This document shows, one piece after another, positions 26,826 through 35,973 of a stretch of DNA of 64,000 nucleotides. The DNA is from Mycolicibacterium wolinskyi (GTDB lineage: Bacteria; Actinomycetota; Actinomycetes; Mycobacteriales; Mycobacteriaceae): the NCBI RefSeq assembly GCF_002101965.1, contig NZ_LQQA01000014.1, positions 1 through 64,000 of the forward strand, read 5' to 3'. The notes beneath the pieces were generated by a model. It searched no databases and was not told the origin of the DNA. It saw nothing but the letters and a program-made list of their open reading frames with translations. The translations under genes and the position numbers were made by a program. Each line of letters opens with the position of its first letter. The first letter of the stretch is position 1.

Positions 26826-28753
26826 CGGCGCTGCACCTCCGACGGAACCGGCCGCTCGACCTGATCGATCGCGGCCCGCTCGTCATGGACCCGCTGCAGC
26901 CGGGCCAGCTCTTCGTCGTCCTCCCAATCGCAGCTGCGCTCGCACGCATCGTCGAGCTCGTCGTCGGCGGCCAGCAGATACCGGTACTGCGGCACCTCGG
27001 CGAGCAACTCGGCATGCGTGCCGATGTGGGTGATGGTGCCGGCTCCGTCGACATTCTCGAGCAGCGCGACCTTGTCGGCCAACAGTACGGTCGAGGCGCG
27101 ATGCGCGACGATGATGCCGGTCACCTGGTCGAGCACGCGGCCGAGCGCCTCGGTCACGACTGCCTCGGTGTGCACGTCGAGCGCCGACAGGGTGTCGTCG
27201 AGCACGAGGATCTTCGGCGCGGCCAGGATCGCGCGCGCCAGCGAAAGGCGTTGCCGCTGACCGCCGGACAAGCTCATGCCCTGCTCGCCGATGCGGGTGT
27301 CGAGACCGAACGGCAGGTCGTAGGCGAACTGCGCGGCGGCGATCTCGATGGCCTGCGCGAGCTGCTCGTCGGACGCGTCCGGCCGCCCCAGCCGCAGGTT
27401 TTCTGCCACCGACATCGAGAACAGCGTCGGGTCCTCGAACGCGGTGGCCACGGCCTGGCGCAGCGCGGGCAGACTCAGCTCACGGATGTCGCGGCCATCG
27501 ATGAGGATCTGGCCCTCGGTGACGTCGTACAGCCGGGAGAACAGCGCGGCGAGCACCGACTTGCCCGAGCCTGTCGAGCCGACCAGGGCGAGCGTTTCAC
27601 CGGGCTCGACCGTGACGGTGACGTGGCGCAGTGCCCACTCGCCATCGCTGTCCGGAAACCTGAACCCGACGTCACGCAGTTCGAGGCGGCCGCCGCGGGG
27701 CGCCGAAGCCGACGGGCCGTCCGTGATCTCCCTTGGCGCATCGAAGATCTCGGCGATCCGATTCGCCGCGGTGAACGACTCCTGTGTCATCGACAGCAGA
27801 AATCCCAGTGAGGCGATGGGCCACACGAGCGACAGCATCATCGTGATGAAGGCGACGAGCGTGCCCATCGTGACGTACCCGTGGCCTGCGGCGTAGGCGC
27901 CGAAGCCGAGCACCACGATCAACGTCAGGCTGGGGATGACCTCGAGCAGCGTCCAGAACTTCGCCGACACGGTGACCCGGCTCACCTGGGTGTCGAACAG
28001 CTTGGAGGCCTGGTCGTCGAACCTGTCGTACACATAGTCCTCACGGCCGAAGGACTTGACGACCCGCAGCCCGAGCGCGGACTCCTCGACGTGTGTTGCG
28101 ACGTGCCCGGTCTGATCCTGGGCGAGCCGCGACAACCGCGTGTACTCACGCTCGAAATGCAGGACGGTGGCCGCGATCGGCACGATCGACACCACCACGA
28201 CCACGCCGAGCGGCCAATACATCGCCAGCAGGATCGCGGTGACGACCGTGATCTGCAGGGCATTGAGGATCAGGAACACCAGCCCGAACGACATGAACCG
28301 GCGAATGGTGGACAGATCGTTCATCACCCGCGACAGCAGCTGGCCCGACTGCCAGCGGCCATGAAAACTCATCGGCAGAATCTGTAGCCGCGCATAGAGA
28401 TCCTTGCGGATGTCGGCCTCGACACCCATCGTCGCGCGCGCCACGAGCCAGCGCCGGATGAACCACAGCACCGCCTCGGAGATGCCCACCGCCGTCGCCG
28501 CGGCGCCGAGCACCCACAGGCCCTGCTGATCCTGATGGCGCACCGGACCATCGATGACGGCCTTGGTCATCAACGGGATCGCGACGGTGGCGGCGAGGCT
28601 CGCGATCGCGACGACGATCATCGCGGTCCAGCGCGCCCGGTACGGCAGCAGGTACGGCAGCAGCCGCCAGAGATCCGAGCTAGCCCTCATCCGCGCCGGG
28701 CGAGGGGCTATCGCCGGCGCCGAACGCAGGGCATCTCTGGTCGGTTCAGTCAC
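26822..28753 (-). CDS. ABC exporter half-transporter, degenerate-site subunit
   Basis: 643 residues with a membrane domain followed by an ATPase domain. Walker A GSTGSGKSV and signature LSGGQRQ are intact. The Walker B Glu is Asp (LVLDDTLSALD) and the Q-loop Gln is Glu (ATAFEDPTLFS). Such changes mark the less active member of heterodimeric exporters, here paired with the overlapping downstream gene. A C-terminal tail of about 40 residues (ACERSCDWEDDEELARLQRV) is charged and extra to the family core. GTG start at 28753, 38 bp after the third exporter gene. Confidence 0.92.
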   Translation of the reverse strand: MTEPTRDALRSAPAIAPRPARMRASSDLWRLLPYLLPYRARWTAMIVVAIASLAATVAIPLMTKAVIDGPVRHQDQQGLWVLGAAATAVGISEAVLWFIRRWLVARATMGVEADIRKDLYARLQILPMSFHGRWQSGQLLSRVMNDLSTIRRFMSFGLVFLILNALQITVVTAILLAMYWPLGVVVVVSIVPIAATVLHFEREYTRLSRLAQDQTGHVATHVEESALGLRVVKSFGREDYVYDRFDDQASKLFDTQVSRVTVSAKFWTLLEVIPSLTLIVVLGFGAYAAGHGYVTMGTLVAFITMMLSLVWPIASLGFLLSMTQESFTAANRIAEIFDAPREITDGPSASAPRGGRLELRDVGFRFPDSDGEWALRHVTVTVEPGETLALVGSTGSGKSVLAALFSRLYDVTEGQILIDGRDIRELSLPALRQAVATAFEDPTLFSMSVAENLRLGRPDASDEQLAQAIEIAAAQFAYDLPFGLDTRIGEQGMSLSGGQRQRLSLARAILAAPKILVLDDTLSALDVHTEAVVTEALGRVLDQVTGIIVAHRASTVLLADKVALLENVDGAGTITHIGTHAELLAEVPQYRYLLAADDELDDACERSCDWEDDEELARLQRVHDERAAIDQVERPVPSEVQRR

Positions 28754-28791
28754 AACGTCTCAATTTTCCCATGTGCGGCAAGCGAATAACC

Positions 28792-30672
28792 TCATGCGAC
28801 CGCAGCGTCGTCGGCGAACTGCGTGTAGTACAGCTCGGCGTACCGGCCGTTGCGGGCCAGCAGTTGTTCGTGAGTACCCCGTTCGACGATGCGTCCGCCC
28901 TCGACGACCAAGATGACGTCGGCGGCACGGACCGTGGACAGGCGGTGCGCGATGACGATCGATGTGCGGCCGTCGAGCGCCTCGGCGAGGGCCTGCTGCA
29001 CCGCAGCCTCGGACGCCGAGTCCAGCGACGCCGTAGCCTCATCGAGCACCACCACCCGTGATCGTCCCAACAGCAGACGCGCGATGGTCAGTCGCTGCCG
29101 CTGTCCTCCGGACAGACGGTATCCGCGCTCACCGACAACCGTGTCCAAGCCGTCGGGCATCGCCGCGACCACGTCGTCCAGCCGGGCCCGTCGCAACGCC
29201 TCCCACAGCTGGTCATCGGTCGCACCCGGTGCGGCCAACTGCAGGTTCGACCGGATCGTCTCGTGGAACAGATGCCCGTCCTGGGTGACCATGCCCACGG
29301 TGTCCTTGAGCGAGGCGAACGTCGCGTCACGCACGTCGACGCCGTTGAGCCGCACCGCACCGCCGTCGACGTCGTAGAGCCGGGCCAGCAGCGACGCGAT
29401 GGTCGACTTGCCCGCGCCAGACGAGCCGACGAGCGCCACCATCTGGCCGGGCTGCGCGGTGAACGAGATACCGTGCAGCACCTCGTCGCCGCCGCGCTCG
29501 TCGAGCACCGCGACCTCTTCCAACGAGGCCAGCGACACCTTGTCGGCCGACGGGTAGGCGAACCGGACGTCGTCGAATTCGATGCCGACCGGACCTTCCG
29601 GGATGGCGACGGCATCGGGCTTCTCGGCGATCAGCGGCGCCAGATCGAGCACTTCGAAAACCCGCTCGAACGACACCAGGGCGCTCGCGATCTCGACGCG
29701 GGCGTTGGCCAGCGCGGTCAGCGGCGCGTAGAGCCGCGTGAGCAGCAGAGCCAGCGACACGATCGCCCCGGCCTGCAATTGCCCGCCGATCGCGAGCACC
29801 CCGCCGAGGCCGTACACGAGGGCCAGCGCGAGCGCCGACATGAGCGTCAGCGAGTTCATGAACGTCGACTGCAGCATCGCCGTGCGCACGCCGATGTCGC
29901 GGACGGCGTCGGCGCGCACCGCGAACTCGGCCGATTCGCGGGCCGGGCTGCCGAACAGCTTGACGAGCGTGGCGCCGGGCGCCGAGAAGCGTTCGGTCAT
30001 CTGGGTGTTCATCGTGGCGTTGTGCGCGGCTGCCTCACGCGACAGCCCGGCCATGCGGGTGCCGATGCGACGGGCAGGCACCACGAACAGCGGGACCAGC
30101 AGCAGCGACAGCAGCGTGATCTGCCACGAGATGCTCAGCATGACGGCGAGCGTCAGCGTAAGGGTCACGAGATTGGTGACGATGCCCGACAGCGTGTCGG
30201 AGAACGCGCGCTGTGCCCCGATCACGTCGTTGCCGAGCCGGCTCACGAGTGCGCCCGTTCGGGTGCGCGTGAAGAACGCGACCGGCATCTTCTGCACGTG
30301 GTCGAACACCGCGGTGCGCAGATCCAGGATCAGGCCTTCGCCGATGTTCGACGACAACCAGCGGGTGACCAGTGACACCGCGGCCTCGCCCACGGCGATC
30401 GCGGCGATCGCGCACGCCAGCACCACCACGACCGACGCCGAACCACCACCGGTGATCTCGTCGACGACGCGCCCGGCCAGCACCGGGGTCGTGACGGCCA
30501 GCCCGGCACCGACGACGCTGACCGCCAGGAACACGCCGAGCCGGCGATGATGCCGGCCCGCGAAGCGCCAGATACGCGTGAGCAACCGGCGGTCGGCCAG
30601 CGCGTGCAGATCGCCGCCGCGGGCATGCGCCTGCCGGTACAGGGTCTGCCTGGCGACCGTTTCGATACTCAT
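28792..30672 (-). CDS. ABC exporter half-transporter, probable homodimer
   Basis: 626 residues. Six membrane segments are followed by an ATPase domain with all canonical motifs: GSSGAGKST, VTQDGHLF, LSGGQRQRLTIA, VVVLDEATASLD and VIAHRLST. As no catalytic residue is missing it can function as a homodimer. ATG 30672 is preferred because GAGG lies 6 bases before it; GTG 30681 is the alternative. It is the first gene of a three-exporter run. A 20-bp near-palindrome upstream at 30688-30707 is a candidate operator. Confidence 0.92.
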   Translation of the reverse strand: MSIETVARQTLYRQAHARGGDLHALADRRLLTRIWRFAGRHHRRLGVFLAVSVVGAGLAVTTPVLAGRVVDEITGGGSASVVVVLACAIAAIAVGEAAVSLVTRWLSSNIGEGLILDLRTAVFDHVQKMPVAFFTRTRTGALVSRLGNDVIGAQRAFSDTLSGIVTNLVTLTLTLAVMLSISWQITLLSLLLVPLFVVPARRIGTRMAGLSREAAAHNATMNTQMTERFSAPGATLVKLFGSPARESAEFAVRADAVRDIGVRTAMLQSTFMNSLTLMSALALALVYGLGGVLAIGGQLQAGAIVSLALLLTRLYAPLTALANARVEIASALVSFERVFEVLDLAPLIAEKPDAVAIPEGPVGIEFDDVRFAYPSADKVSLASLEEVAVLDERGGDEVLHGISFTAQPGQMVALVGSSGAGKSTIASLLARLYDVDGGAVRLNGVDVRDATFASLKDTVGMVTQDGHLFHETIRSNLQLAAPGATDDQLWEALRRARLDDVVAAMPDGLDTVVGERGYRLSGGQRQRLTIARLLLGRSRVVVLDEATASLDSASEAAVQQALAEALDGRTSIVIAHRLSTVRAADVILVVEGGRIVERGTHEQLLARNGRYAELYYTQFADDAAVA

Positions 30673-30687
30673 GAGCCTCACCGTAAA

Positions 30688-30707
30688 ACCTCAACAATTG
30701 ATGAGGT
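30688..30707. promoter_or_regulatory. 20-bp near-perfect palindrome before the exporter genes
   Basis: ACCTCAACAATTGATGAGGT is symmetric apart from a single A/A mismatch in each half and contains CAATTG at the centre. It ends 15 bp upstream of the exporter start codon, the expected position of a repressor site. MarR- or TetR-type regulators use sites of this size. No regulator gene is adjacent, so the protein would act from elsewhere. Confidence 0.5.
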
Positions 30708-30728
30708 CAACGACTTCCCGCAGGTGGC

Positions 30729-31283
30729 TCAGACCAAACCGAAGTAGCCGATCACCCCGGCGGCGACCACGATGAGCAAGGGGTTGACATTGCTGAACAC
30801 GAAGATCGCGGTACACACCGCCGTCAGCACATACGCGCGCCAATCGTGGTCGGCGGCGCGGCTCATGACCAGCGAGGTCGCCAGGATCAAGCCGACCGTC
30901 AGCGGCGCGAAGCCCTTCTCGACCGCCTGCCGCAGCCGCGACTTCTCGGCCTTCTGCCAGAACAGCGTGACGATGTAGACGAACGACGCCGCCGGAACCA
31001 CCATCGCGGCCGTCGCGACCACGCCACCGAGAATCGCGCCAGGCACCCCGCCGACGTGCAGGCCGGCCCCGTAGCCGACCATCGTCACGATCAGGATGCT
31101 CGGCCCCGGTGCGGTCTGCGAGATGGAGAACAGATCGGCGAACTGGCTGTCGGTCACCCAGTGCCGGTCGTTGACCGCCCGCATGTGCATCTCGGGCAAC
31201 ACCACGTTGCCGCCGCCGATCGACAGCAGCGACAGCGTGCCGAACAGGGCGATCAGTTGGACATAAGTCTGCACGGCACTCAT
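30729..31283 (-). CDS. Chromate transporter-family protein, second half
   Basis: 184 residues with five or six membrane segments. The ChrA-domain motif region SLLSIGGGNVVLPEMHM and the SQTAPGPSILIVTMVGYG segment are present. Short-chain ChrA proteins work as pairs of single-domain subunits encoded by adjacent genes, each with one CHR domain. Its ATG at 31283 overlaps the stop of the first subunit by 4 bases. Chromate or sulfate-like anion transport is the family role; the true substrate here is unknown. Confidence 0.85.
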   Translation of the reverse strand: MSAVQTYVQLIALFGTLSLLSIGGGNVVLPEMHMRAVNDRHWVTDSQFADLFSISQTAPGPSILIVTMVGYGAGLHVGGVPGAILGGVVATAAMVVPAASFVYIVTLFWQKAEKSRLRQAVEKGFAPLTVGLILATSLVMSRAADHDWRAYVLTAVCTAIFVFSNVNPLLIVVAAGVIGYFGLV

Positions 31284-31858
31284 GCCCCGGCCTGTTCGGC
31301 GCTCTTGCGTGGCCAGGCCCAGATCAGGCTCAGCGGCGCCAGGATCGCGAGCGTGCCCAGCAGCGGCCAGCGCAGTAGGCCGTTGAGCACGAACGCCCCG
31401 GCGAACAACAGAACCGGCACCAGCCCGGTCAGGCACTGCCTGCCGGTCTTGACCACCATGGCGACGGTCAGCGCGACCGCGGCCGCCGATGCCCCGTGCA
31501 GCACTCCTTTGACGGCAGGCACCTCCTTGAACCGGAAGTACGCGAACGCCATGACGAGCACGATGACCATGGGCACCAGGCACAGGCCCACGACCGCGGC
31601 GACCGCGCCCGGCAGCCCGCGCATCTTGGTCCCCGCGAACACCGCCATGTTGACCTGGTTGGCGCCCGGCAGGATGCGGCACATCGTCATCGCGGACAGG
31701 AACTCCGCCTCACCGAGCCAGCGCTTCTCGACCACCAGCACCTCGCGCGACCACGCCGACAGCCCGCCGCCGAACGAGGCCAGCGCGATGTGGTTGAACG
31801 TCCAGGCCAGCTCGGCGAGCGGGACCCGCTGCACGGGCGGGTCGAGCCGCTCATTCAT
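31280..31858 (-). CDS. Chromate transporter-family protein, first half
   Basis: 192 residues, with five or six membrane segments and one CHR domain (FNHIALASFGGGLSAWSREV and CRILPGANQVNMAVFAG). It pairs with the overlapping downstream gene to make the two-subunit transporter. Its ATG lies inside the end of the phospholipase D-like gene, an 8-base overlap, so the three genes are one transcription unit. This is a genuine pair, not a frameshifted single gene: each half has its own start and full domain. Confidence 0.85.
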   Translation of the reverse strand: MNERLDPPVQRVPLAELAWTFNHIALASFGGGLSAWSREVLVVEKRWLGEAEFLSAMTMCRILPGANQVNMAVFAGTKMRGLPGAVAAVVGLCLVPMVIVLVMAFAYFRFKEVPAVKGVLHGASAAAVALTVAMVVKTGRQCLTGLVPVLLFAGAFVLNGLLRWPLLGTLAILAPLSLIWAWPRKSAEQAGA

Positions 31859-32849
31859 GGACGAGATCCGCGTCGTCGGGGAAGTCGTGCGGCGCGTCGT
31901 CCTCGTGGTGGGTTTCGGGGTGCAGGGGATCCGGCGGCTCGTAGTGGTGCGACGTCTCCCAGTCCGCGTCGAACACCTCGCGGAGCCGCTCGACGGCAGC
32001 CGGATCGTCGACCGTCAGGCCGAGTTCGCGACGCAGGTCGAAGGCGCTGCGGTCGATGTTCATCGAGCCCACGAGGGCGTGCTCGTCGGCGATGAGCAGT
32101 TTGGCGTGCACCCGCAGGTTCTTCTGCTTGCGCACCTTCACGCCGAAGCGGCGCAGCGTCCGCAGCGACGCGAACGTGTCGAGCACATCCCATTCGCTGA
32201 TGCCGTGCCTGCCGCCGCACAGCACGTGCACGTTCACGCCGCGTCCCGCTGCCGCGGCGATGTGGTCGAGGATCACCGCGTCGACGTACTTGGGGTGCTG
32301 GATGCGGAGGCGGTGCTGGGCCGTGTCGATGAACTTGGCCATGTGGTAGCGCGAATTCGAGTTGCTCCACAACAGGCCGCGATAGACCGACGGCTCCCAG
32401 TCGGCGTGGTGCCAATCGGCGTCGAACGCCTCGACGATCTGCGCGACCTGTGAGCCGTCGGTGGTCACGATGCCGTAGTCGCGCGTGCGGGTGAAGTACT
32501 TCTCGCACAGGTTGAACGTGGCCACCAGCGCCGCCCGCTCATCGACCACGATCGACTTCTCGTGCGTCACGTAGAAGGACGGATTGGACCACTGGACCGT
32601 CACGCCGGCCGCGGCCAGCTGCTCGAACGTCTCGTCGTTGGCGCGGTCCCCGCCGGATCGTTTCGGATTCAACATCACCCGGACCGCCACCCCGGCGCGG
32701 TGCCGGTCGATCACCGCATCGATGAGCGACGGCTCGGTGAAGGTGAATTGCTTGACGAGCAATGAGCTTTGGGCCGAGCCGATGAATTCGCGGACCGGCG
32801 CCACGCCGTCGTCCGGTTGAACCATGACCCGCGGCGTGACAGGCAGCAT
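31851..32849 (-). CDS. Phospholipase D-like / cardiolipin synthase-type protein
   Basis: 332 residues with two HKD active-site motifs, His96 in THEKSIVVD and His248 in VHAKLLIAD. Each motif supplies His and Lys for phosphodiester transfer, and the two come together in one active site. There is no signal peptide or clear membrane segment, so it may act at the inner face of the membrane or on non-lipid phosphodiesters. The C-terminal tail is rich in Asp and His (ETHHEDDAPHDFPDD). It is divergent from prrA and begins an operon that continues into the chromate transporter pair. Confidence 0.88.
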   Translation of the reverse strand: MLPVTPRVMVQPDDGVAPVREFIGSAQSSLLVKQFTFTEPSLIDAVIDRHRAGVAVRVMLNPKRSGGDRANDETFEQLAAAGVTVQWSNPSFYVTHEKSIVVDERAALVATFNLCEKYFTRTRDYGIVTTDGSQVAQIVEAFDADWHHADWEPSVYRGLLWSNSNSRYHMAKFIDTAQHRLRIQHPKYVDAVILDHIAAAAGRGVNVHVLCGGRHGISEWDVLDTFASLRTLRRFGVKVRKQKNLRVHAKLLIADEHALVGSMNIDRSAFDLRRELGLTVDDPAAVERLREVFDADWETSHHYEPPDPLHPETHHEDDAPHDFPDDADLVHE

Positions 32850-32929
32850 AAGGGCCGGATGCTAGCACCGATTCATGTCGGGGACGTGCCTGCGCCAATC
32901 GTGGTTGTTCATCGGGCAAGATGGCGGGC

Positions 32930-33640
32930 ATGGACAGTACTGCCAGCGGTATGGCTTCCCCCCGCGTTCTCGTGGTGGACGACGACCCTGACGTGCTCGC
33001 CTCACTCGAACGCGGACTGCGGCTGTCCGGTTTCGACGTGTCGACGGCCGTGGACGGGGCCGAAGCTCTGCGCAGCGCGACCGAGACCCGACCGGACGCG
33101 ATCGTGCTCGACATCAACATGCCGGTGCTCGACGGCGTCAGCGTGGTCACCGCGCTGCGCGCGATGGACAACGACGTTCCGGTGTGCGTGCTGTCGGCGC
33201 GCAGCAGTGTCGACGATCGCGTGGCCGGGCTCGAAGCCGGTGCCGACGACTATCTGGTCAAGCCGTTCGTGCTCGCCGAATTGGTGGCCCGCGTCAAGGC
33301 CCTGCTGCGCAGGCGCGGCTCGTCGGCGACGTTCTCGTCCGAGACCATCCAGGTCGGCCCGCTCGAGGTCGACATCCCGGGCCGGCGGGCGCGGGTCAAC
33401 GGCGTCGACGTCGATCTGACCAAACGCGAATTCGACTTGTTGGCCGTGCTGGCCGAGCACAAGACCGCGGTGCTGTCGCGCGCGCAGCTGCTCGAGCTTG
33501 TGTGGGGCTACGACTTCGCCGCCGACACCAACGTCGTCGACGTGTTCATCGGTTATCTGCGCCGCAAGCTCGAGGCGGGCGGCGCGCCCCGGCTGCTGCA
33601 CACCGTGCGCGGCGTCGGCTTCGTGTTGCGAACTCAGTAG
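32930..33640 (+). CDS. prrA: Response regulator PrrA (OmpR/PhoB type)
   Basis: 236 residues from ATG 32930. A receiver domain comes first, with the phosphoacceptor Asp61 in [11 protein letters not shown], acidic pocket VVDDDPD and conserved Lys in LVKPF. A winged-helix DNA-binding domain follows ([16 protein letters not shown]). From memory it is nearly identical to M. tuberculosis PrrA through the receiver and DNA-binding regions, and gene order with prrB and arfABC also matches. ATG 32921 would add three residues. PrrA controls respiration and lipid-related genes in mycobacteria and is autoregulated. Confidence 0.96.
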   Translation: MDSTASGMASPRVLVVDDDPDVLASLERGLRLSGFDVSTAVDGAEALRSATETRPDAIVLDINMPVLDGVSVVTALRAMDNDVPVCVLSARSSVDDRVAGLEAGADDYLVKPFVLAELVARVKALLRRRGSSATFSSETIQVGPLEVDIPGRRARVNGVDVDLTKREFDLLAVLAEHKTAVLSRAQLLELVWGYDFAADTNVVDVFIGYLRRKLEAGGAPRLLHTVRGVGFVLRTQ

Positions 33641-33648
33641 CGCCTGCC

Positions 33649-34989
33649 ATGAGTCTGCTCGCCCGGATCTTCCGCCGCACCCCGTCACTGCGGACCCGGG
33701 TGGCGTTCGCGACGGCCATCGGCGCGGCGATCGTCGTCGTCATCGTCGGCACGATCGTGTGGGTCGGCATCACCAACGACCGCAAGGAACGGCTGGACCG
33801 CCGCCTCGACGAGGCCGCGGGCTTCGCCATCCCGTTCCTGCCGCGCGGCCTCGACCAGATCCCCCGCTCCCCCAACGATCAGGACGCGGTCATCACGGTG
33901 CGCCAAACCGGTTCGGTGACCTCGAACTCGACCGTCGTGCTGCCCGAACTGCCCGCCGGTTACGCCGACACCTACATCGACGGCGTGCGCTGGCGTGTGC
34001 GCACGGTCGAGATCCCGGCGCCAGGACCGATGTGGGTCGCGGTCGGTGCGACCTACGACGCCACGATCGCCGACACCAACAACCTGCACCGCCGCGTGAT
34101 CGTGATCTGTGTGTTCGCGGTCGGTGCGGCGACCGTGCTCGGCTGGGTGCTCGCGGCGTTCGCGGTGCGCCCGCTCAAACGGCTGGCCGAGCAGACGCGC
34201 CAGATCGAGGCCGGCGACGAGGCACCCGACGTCGAGGTCCGCGGCGCGACCGAGGCCGTCGAGATCGCCGACGCGGTCAACGGCATGCTCAAGCGCATCT
34301 GGAAGGAACAGGACCGCACCAAGGCGGCGCTGGCCTCGGCACGCGATTTCGCCTCGGTGTCCGCGCACGAACTGCGCACGCCGCTCACGGCCATGCGCAC
34401 CAACCTGGAGGTGTTGGCGACCCTCGACCTGCCCGACGAACAGCGCAAGGAAGTGGTCAAGGACGTCATCCGCACGCAGTCGCGGATCGAGGCCACCCTC
34501 GGTGCGCTGGAACGCCTGGCCCAGGGCGAGCTCACCACCACCGACGACCATGTGACCGTCGACATCACCGAACTGCTCGACCGGGCCGCCCACGACGCCA
34601 TGCGCGTGTATCCCGAACTCGATGTGTCGCTGGCGCCTTCGCCGACGGTGATCATCGTCGGATTGCCGACCGGGTTGCGACTCGCGGTGGACAACGCGAT
34701 CGCCAACGCCGTCAAGCACGGCGGGGCGACCAGGGTGCAGCTGTCGGCGGTCAGCTCACGCGAAGGCGTCGAGATCGCCGTCGACGACGACGGGTGCGGC
34801 GTGCCCGAAGAGGAACGCAAGCTGGTCTTCGACCGGTTCTCCAGGGGCTCGACGGCGTCCCGGTCGGGATCGGGTCTCGGTCTAGCCCTGGTCGCGCAAC
34901 AAGCCGAACTGCACGGCGGCACGGCCTCGCTCGAGTCGAGCCCGCTGGGCGGGGCCCGGCTGCTGCTGCGGCTTCCCGGGCCCCGCTAG
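33649..34989 (+). CDS. prrB: Sensor histidine kinase PrrB
   Basis: 446 residues. Two membrane segments (about 20-42 and 150-172) flank an extracytoplasmic sensor region and are followed by a HAMP linker. The phosphorylated His is in SVSAHELRTPLTAMR. The ATPase domain has N box DNAIANAVKHGG, G1 DDDGCGVPEEE and G2 GSGLGLALV. It starts 8 bp after prrA, so the two are co-translated as a two-component pair. The stop codon lies inside a 14-bp palindrome shared with the convergent arfC end. Confidence 0.96.
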   Translation: MSLLARIFRRTPSLRTRVAFATAIGAAIVVVIVGTIVWVGITNDRKERLDRRLDEAAGFAIPFLPRGLDQIPRSPNDQDAVITVRQTGSVTSNSTVVLPELPAGYADTYIDGVRWRVRTVEIPAPGPMWVAVGATYDATIADTNNLHRRVIVICVFAVGAATVLGWVLAAFAVRPLKRLAEQTRQIEAGDEAPDVEVRGATEAVEIADAVNGMLKRIWKEQDRTKAALASARDFASVSAHELRTPLTAMRTNLEVLATLDLPDEQRKEVVKDVIRTQSRIEATLGALERLAQGELTTTDDHVTVDITELLDRAAHDAMRVYPELDVSLAPSPTVIIVGLPTGLRLAVDNAIANAVKHGGATRVQLSAVSSREGVEIAVDDDGCGVPEEERKLVFDRFSRGSTASRSGSGLGLALVAQQAELHGGTASLESSPLGGARLLLRLPGPR

Positions 34990-34994
34990 CGGGG
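34981..34994. terminator. Palindrome at the prrB/arfC convergence
   Basis: CCCCGCTAGCGGGG is a perfect 14-bp palindrome that contains the prrB stop codon and ends one base before the arfC stop. It could fold in both transcripts, though the loop is tiny and no T run follows, so a terminator role is weakly supported. Confidence 0.35.
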
Positions 34995-35810
34995 CTATCG
35001 CCCGCGTTGCGATTTGCCGCTGTCCCAGCGCGCGAAACCGGCCGCCTGTGCCGATTCCTCATCGCGGAACCAGATCTCGGCGATCGTCTGTTTGTAGGAC
35101 GGGCTCTCCGGCGAGTGATACAGCATCGAGTCCTCGTTGCCCTTGATCGTGTAGCCGGCCGGGGTGCCGCGGCCCGACACCCGCACCGAATTCACACCGT
35201 ACGGCGCCTCCTCGACGACCGTGGGCGGCTCGGCCTGCGCGGCCTGACCGGTCTCACCGGTCGAGGCGAGCTTTGCCACACCGGCCACACCCGCCGCACC
35301 GGCCGCACCTGCGGCACCCGCGCCGCCACGGGCGGAGTCCCAGCGGGCAAATCCGGCGCGCTCCGCGGTATCGGCGTCGCGGAACCAGATCTCGGCGACG
35401 GTCTGTTTGTAGGACGGGCTCTCCGGCGAGTGATACAGCATCGAATCCTCGTTGCCCTTGATCGTGTAGCCGGCCGGCGCCGTGGTAGCCGCGGCCGTGC
35501 GAATCGACCCGGCGCCATACGGTTCGTCGTCCGTACCGCGGCCGCTGAGCTTCGCGGCGCCGGCTGCCGCCGCACCACCTGCGGCCGCCACCCCGGCTGC
35601 CGCAGCACCCGGCGTGCCGACCTTCGGCAGCCTCGTGGTCGCGTCGTCGGCACCCGTCAATGTCGCTGCGCCGCCGCCGGTTTCAGGACGCCGACCGAGC
35701 GCACCGTAGACGGGCACCTCCCGTTTGACCCTGCGCACCGTGAGCGCCAGGGTCAGCACGAGCCCGAGGACGAACGACAGGGCCATGAGCCACCAGTTCA
35801 CGTTGTTCAT
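34995..35810 (-). CDS. arfC: ArfC-like membrane protein with two sunset domains
   Basis: 271 residues. One N-terminal membrane segment (LMALSFVLGLVLTLALTV) is followed by an Ala/Gly-rich linker and two copies of a domain of about 45 residues. Each copy starts AGYTIKGNEDSMLYHSPESP and ends in AEIWFRD...AGFARWDS; this is the sunset domain known from ArfC (Rv0901). The two copies are encoded by almost identical DNA (35064-35162 and 35378-35476). ATG 35810 overlaps the arfB stop by one base. It is thought to support the ArfA channel at the cell envelope. Confidence 0.85.
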   Translation of the reverse strand: MNNVNWWLMALSFVLGLVLTLALTVRRVKREVPVYGALGRRPETGGGAATLTGADDATTRLPKVGTPGAAAAGVAAAGGAAAAGAAKLSGRGTDDEPYGAGSIRTAAATTAPAGYTIKGNEDSMLYHSPESPSYKQTVAEIWFRDADTAERAGFARWDSARGGAGAAGAAGAAGVAGVAKLASTGETGQAAQAEPPTVVEEAPYGVNSVRVSGRGTPAGYTIKGNEDSMLYHSPESPSYKQTIAEIWFRDEESAQAAGFARWDSGKSQRGR

Positions 35811-35962
35811 CACTGCGCTCCGATCTCACGCGACTCCGGAAGTGCGGCGAGCGCCTCGTCCTCGCTGGTGTTCTTGATCGTGACGATCGTCAGCAGCCAC
35901 GCGACGAGCGCGCCGAGCACGAATGCGAGCAGATACCAAAACCATTGAATGATGAAGTCCAT
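35810..35962 (-). CDS. arfB: ArfB small membrane protein
   Basis: A 50-residue protein beginning MDFIIQWFWYLLAFVLGALV, a single membrane helix, then an acidic tail (NTSEDEALAALPESREIG). Size and position between arfA and arfC match Rv0900 (ArfB) of M. tuberculosis. The TGA and the arfC ATG share one base (TGATG), which couples translation. It lies 11 bp after the arfA stop. Confidence 0.82.
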   Translation of the reverse strand: MDFIIQWFWYLLAFVLGALVAWLLTIVTIKNTSEDEALAALPESREIGAQ

Positions 35963-35973
35963 GTCGAATCTCC

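Noticed and set aside
30729..31858. Frameshifted single chromate transporter
   Set aside because: Each half has its own start codon and a full CHR domain, and they overlap by 4 bases; this is the known two-subunit form.
33498..35948. 816-codon open frame over prrA, prrB and arfC
   Set aside because: It crosses three recognised genes in other frames and has no domain; a product of high GC content.
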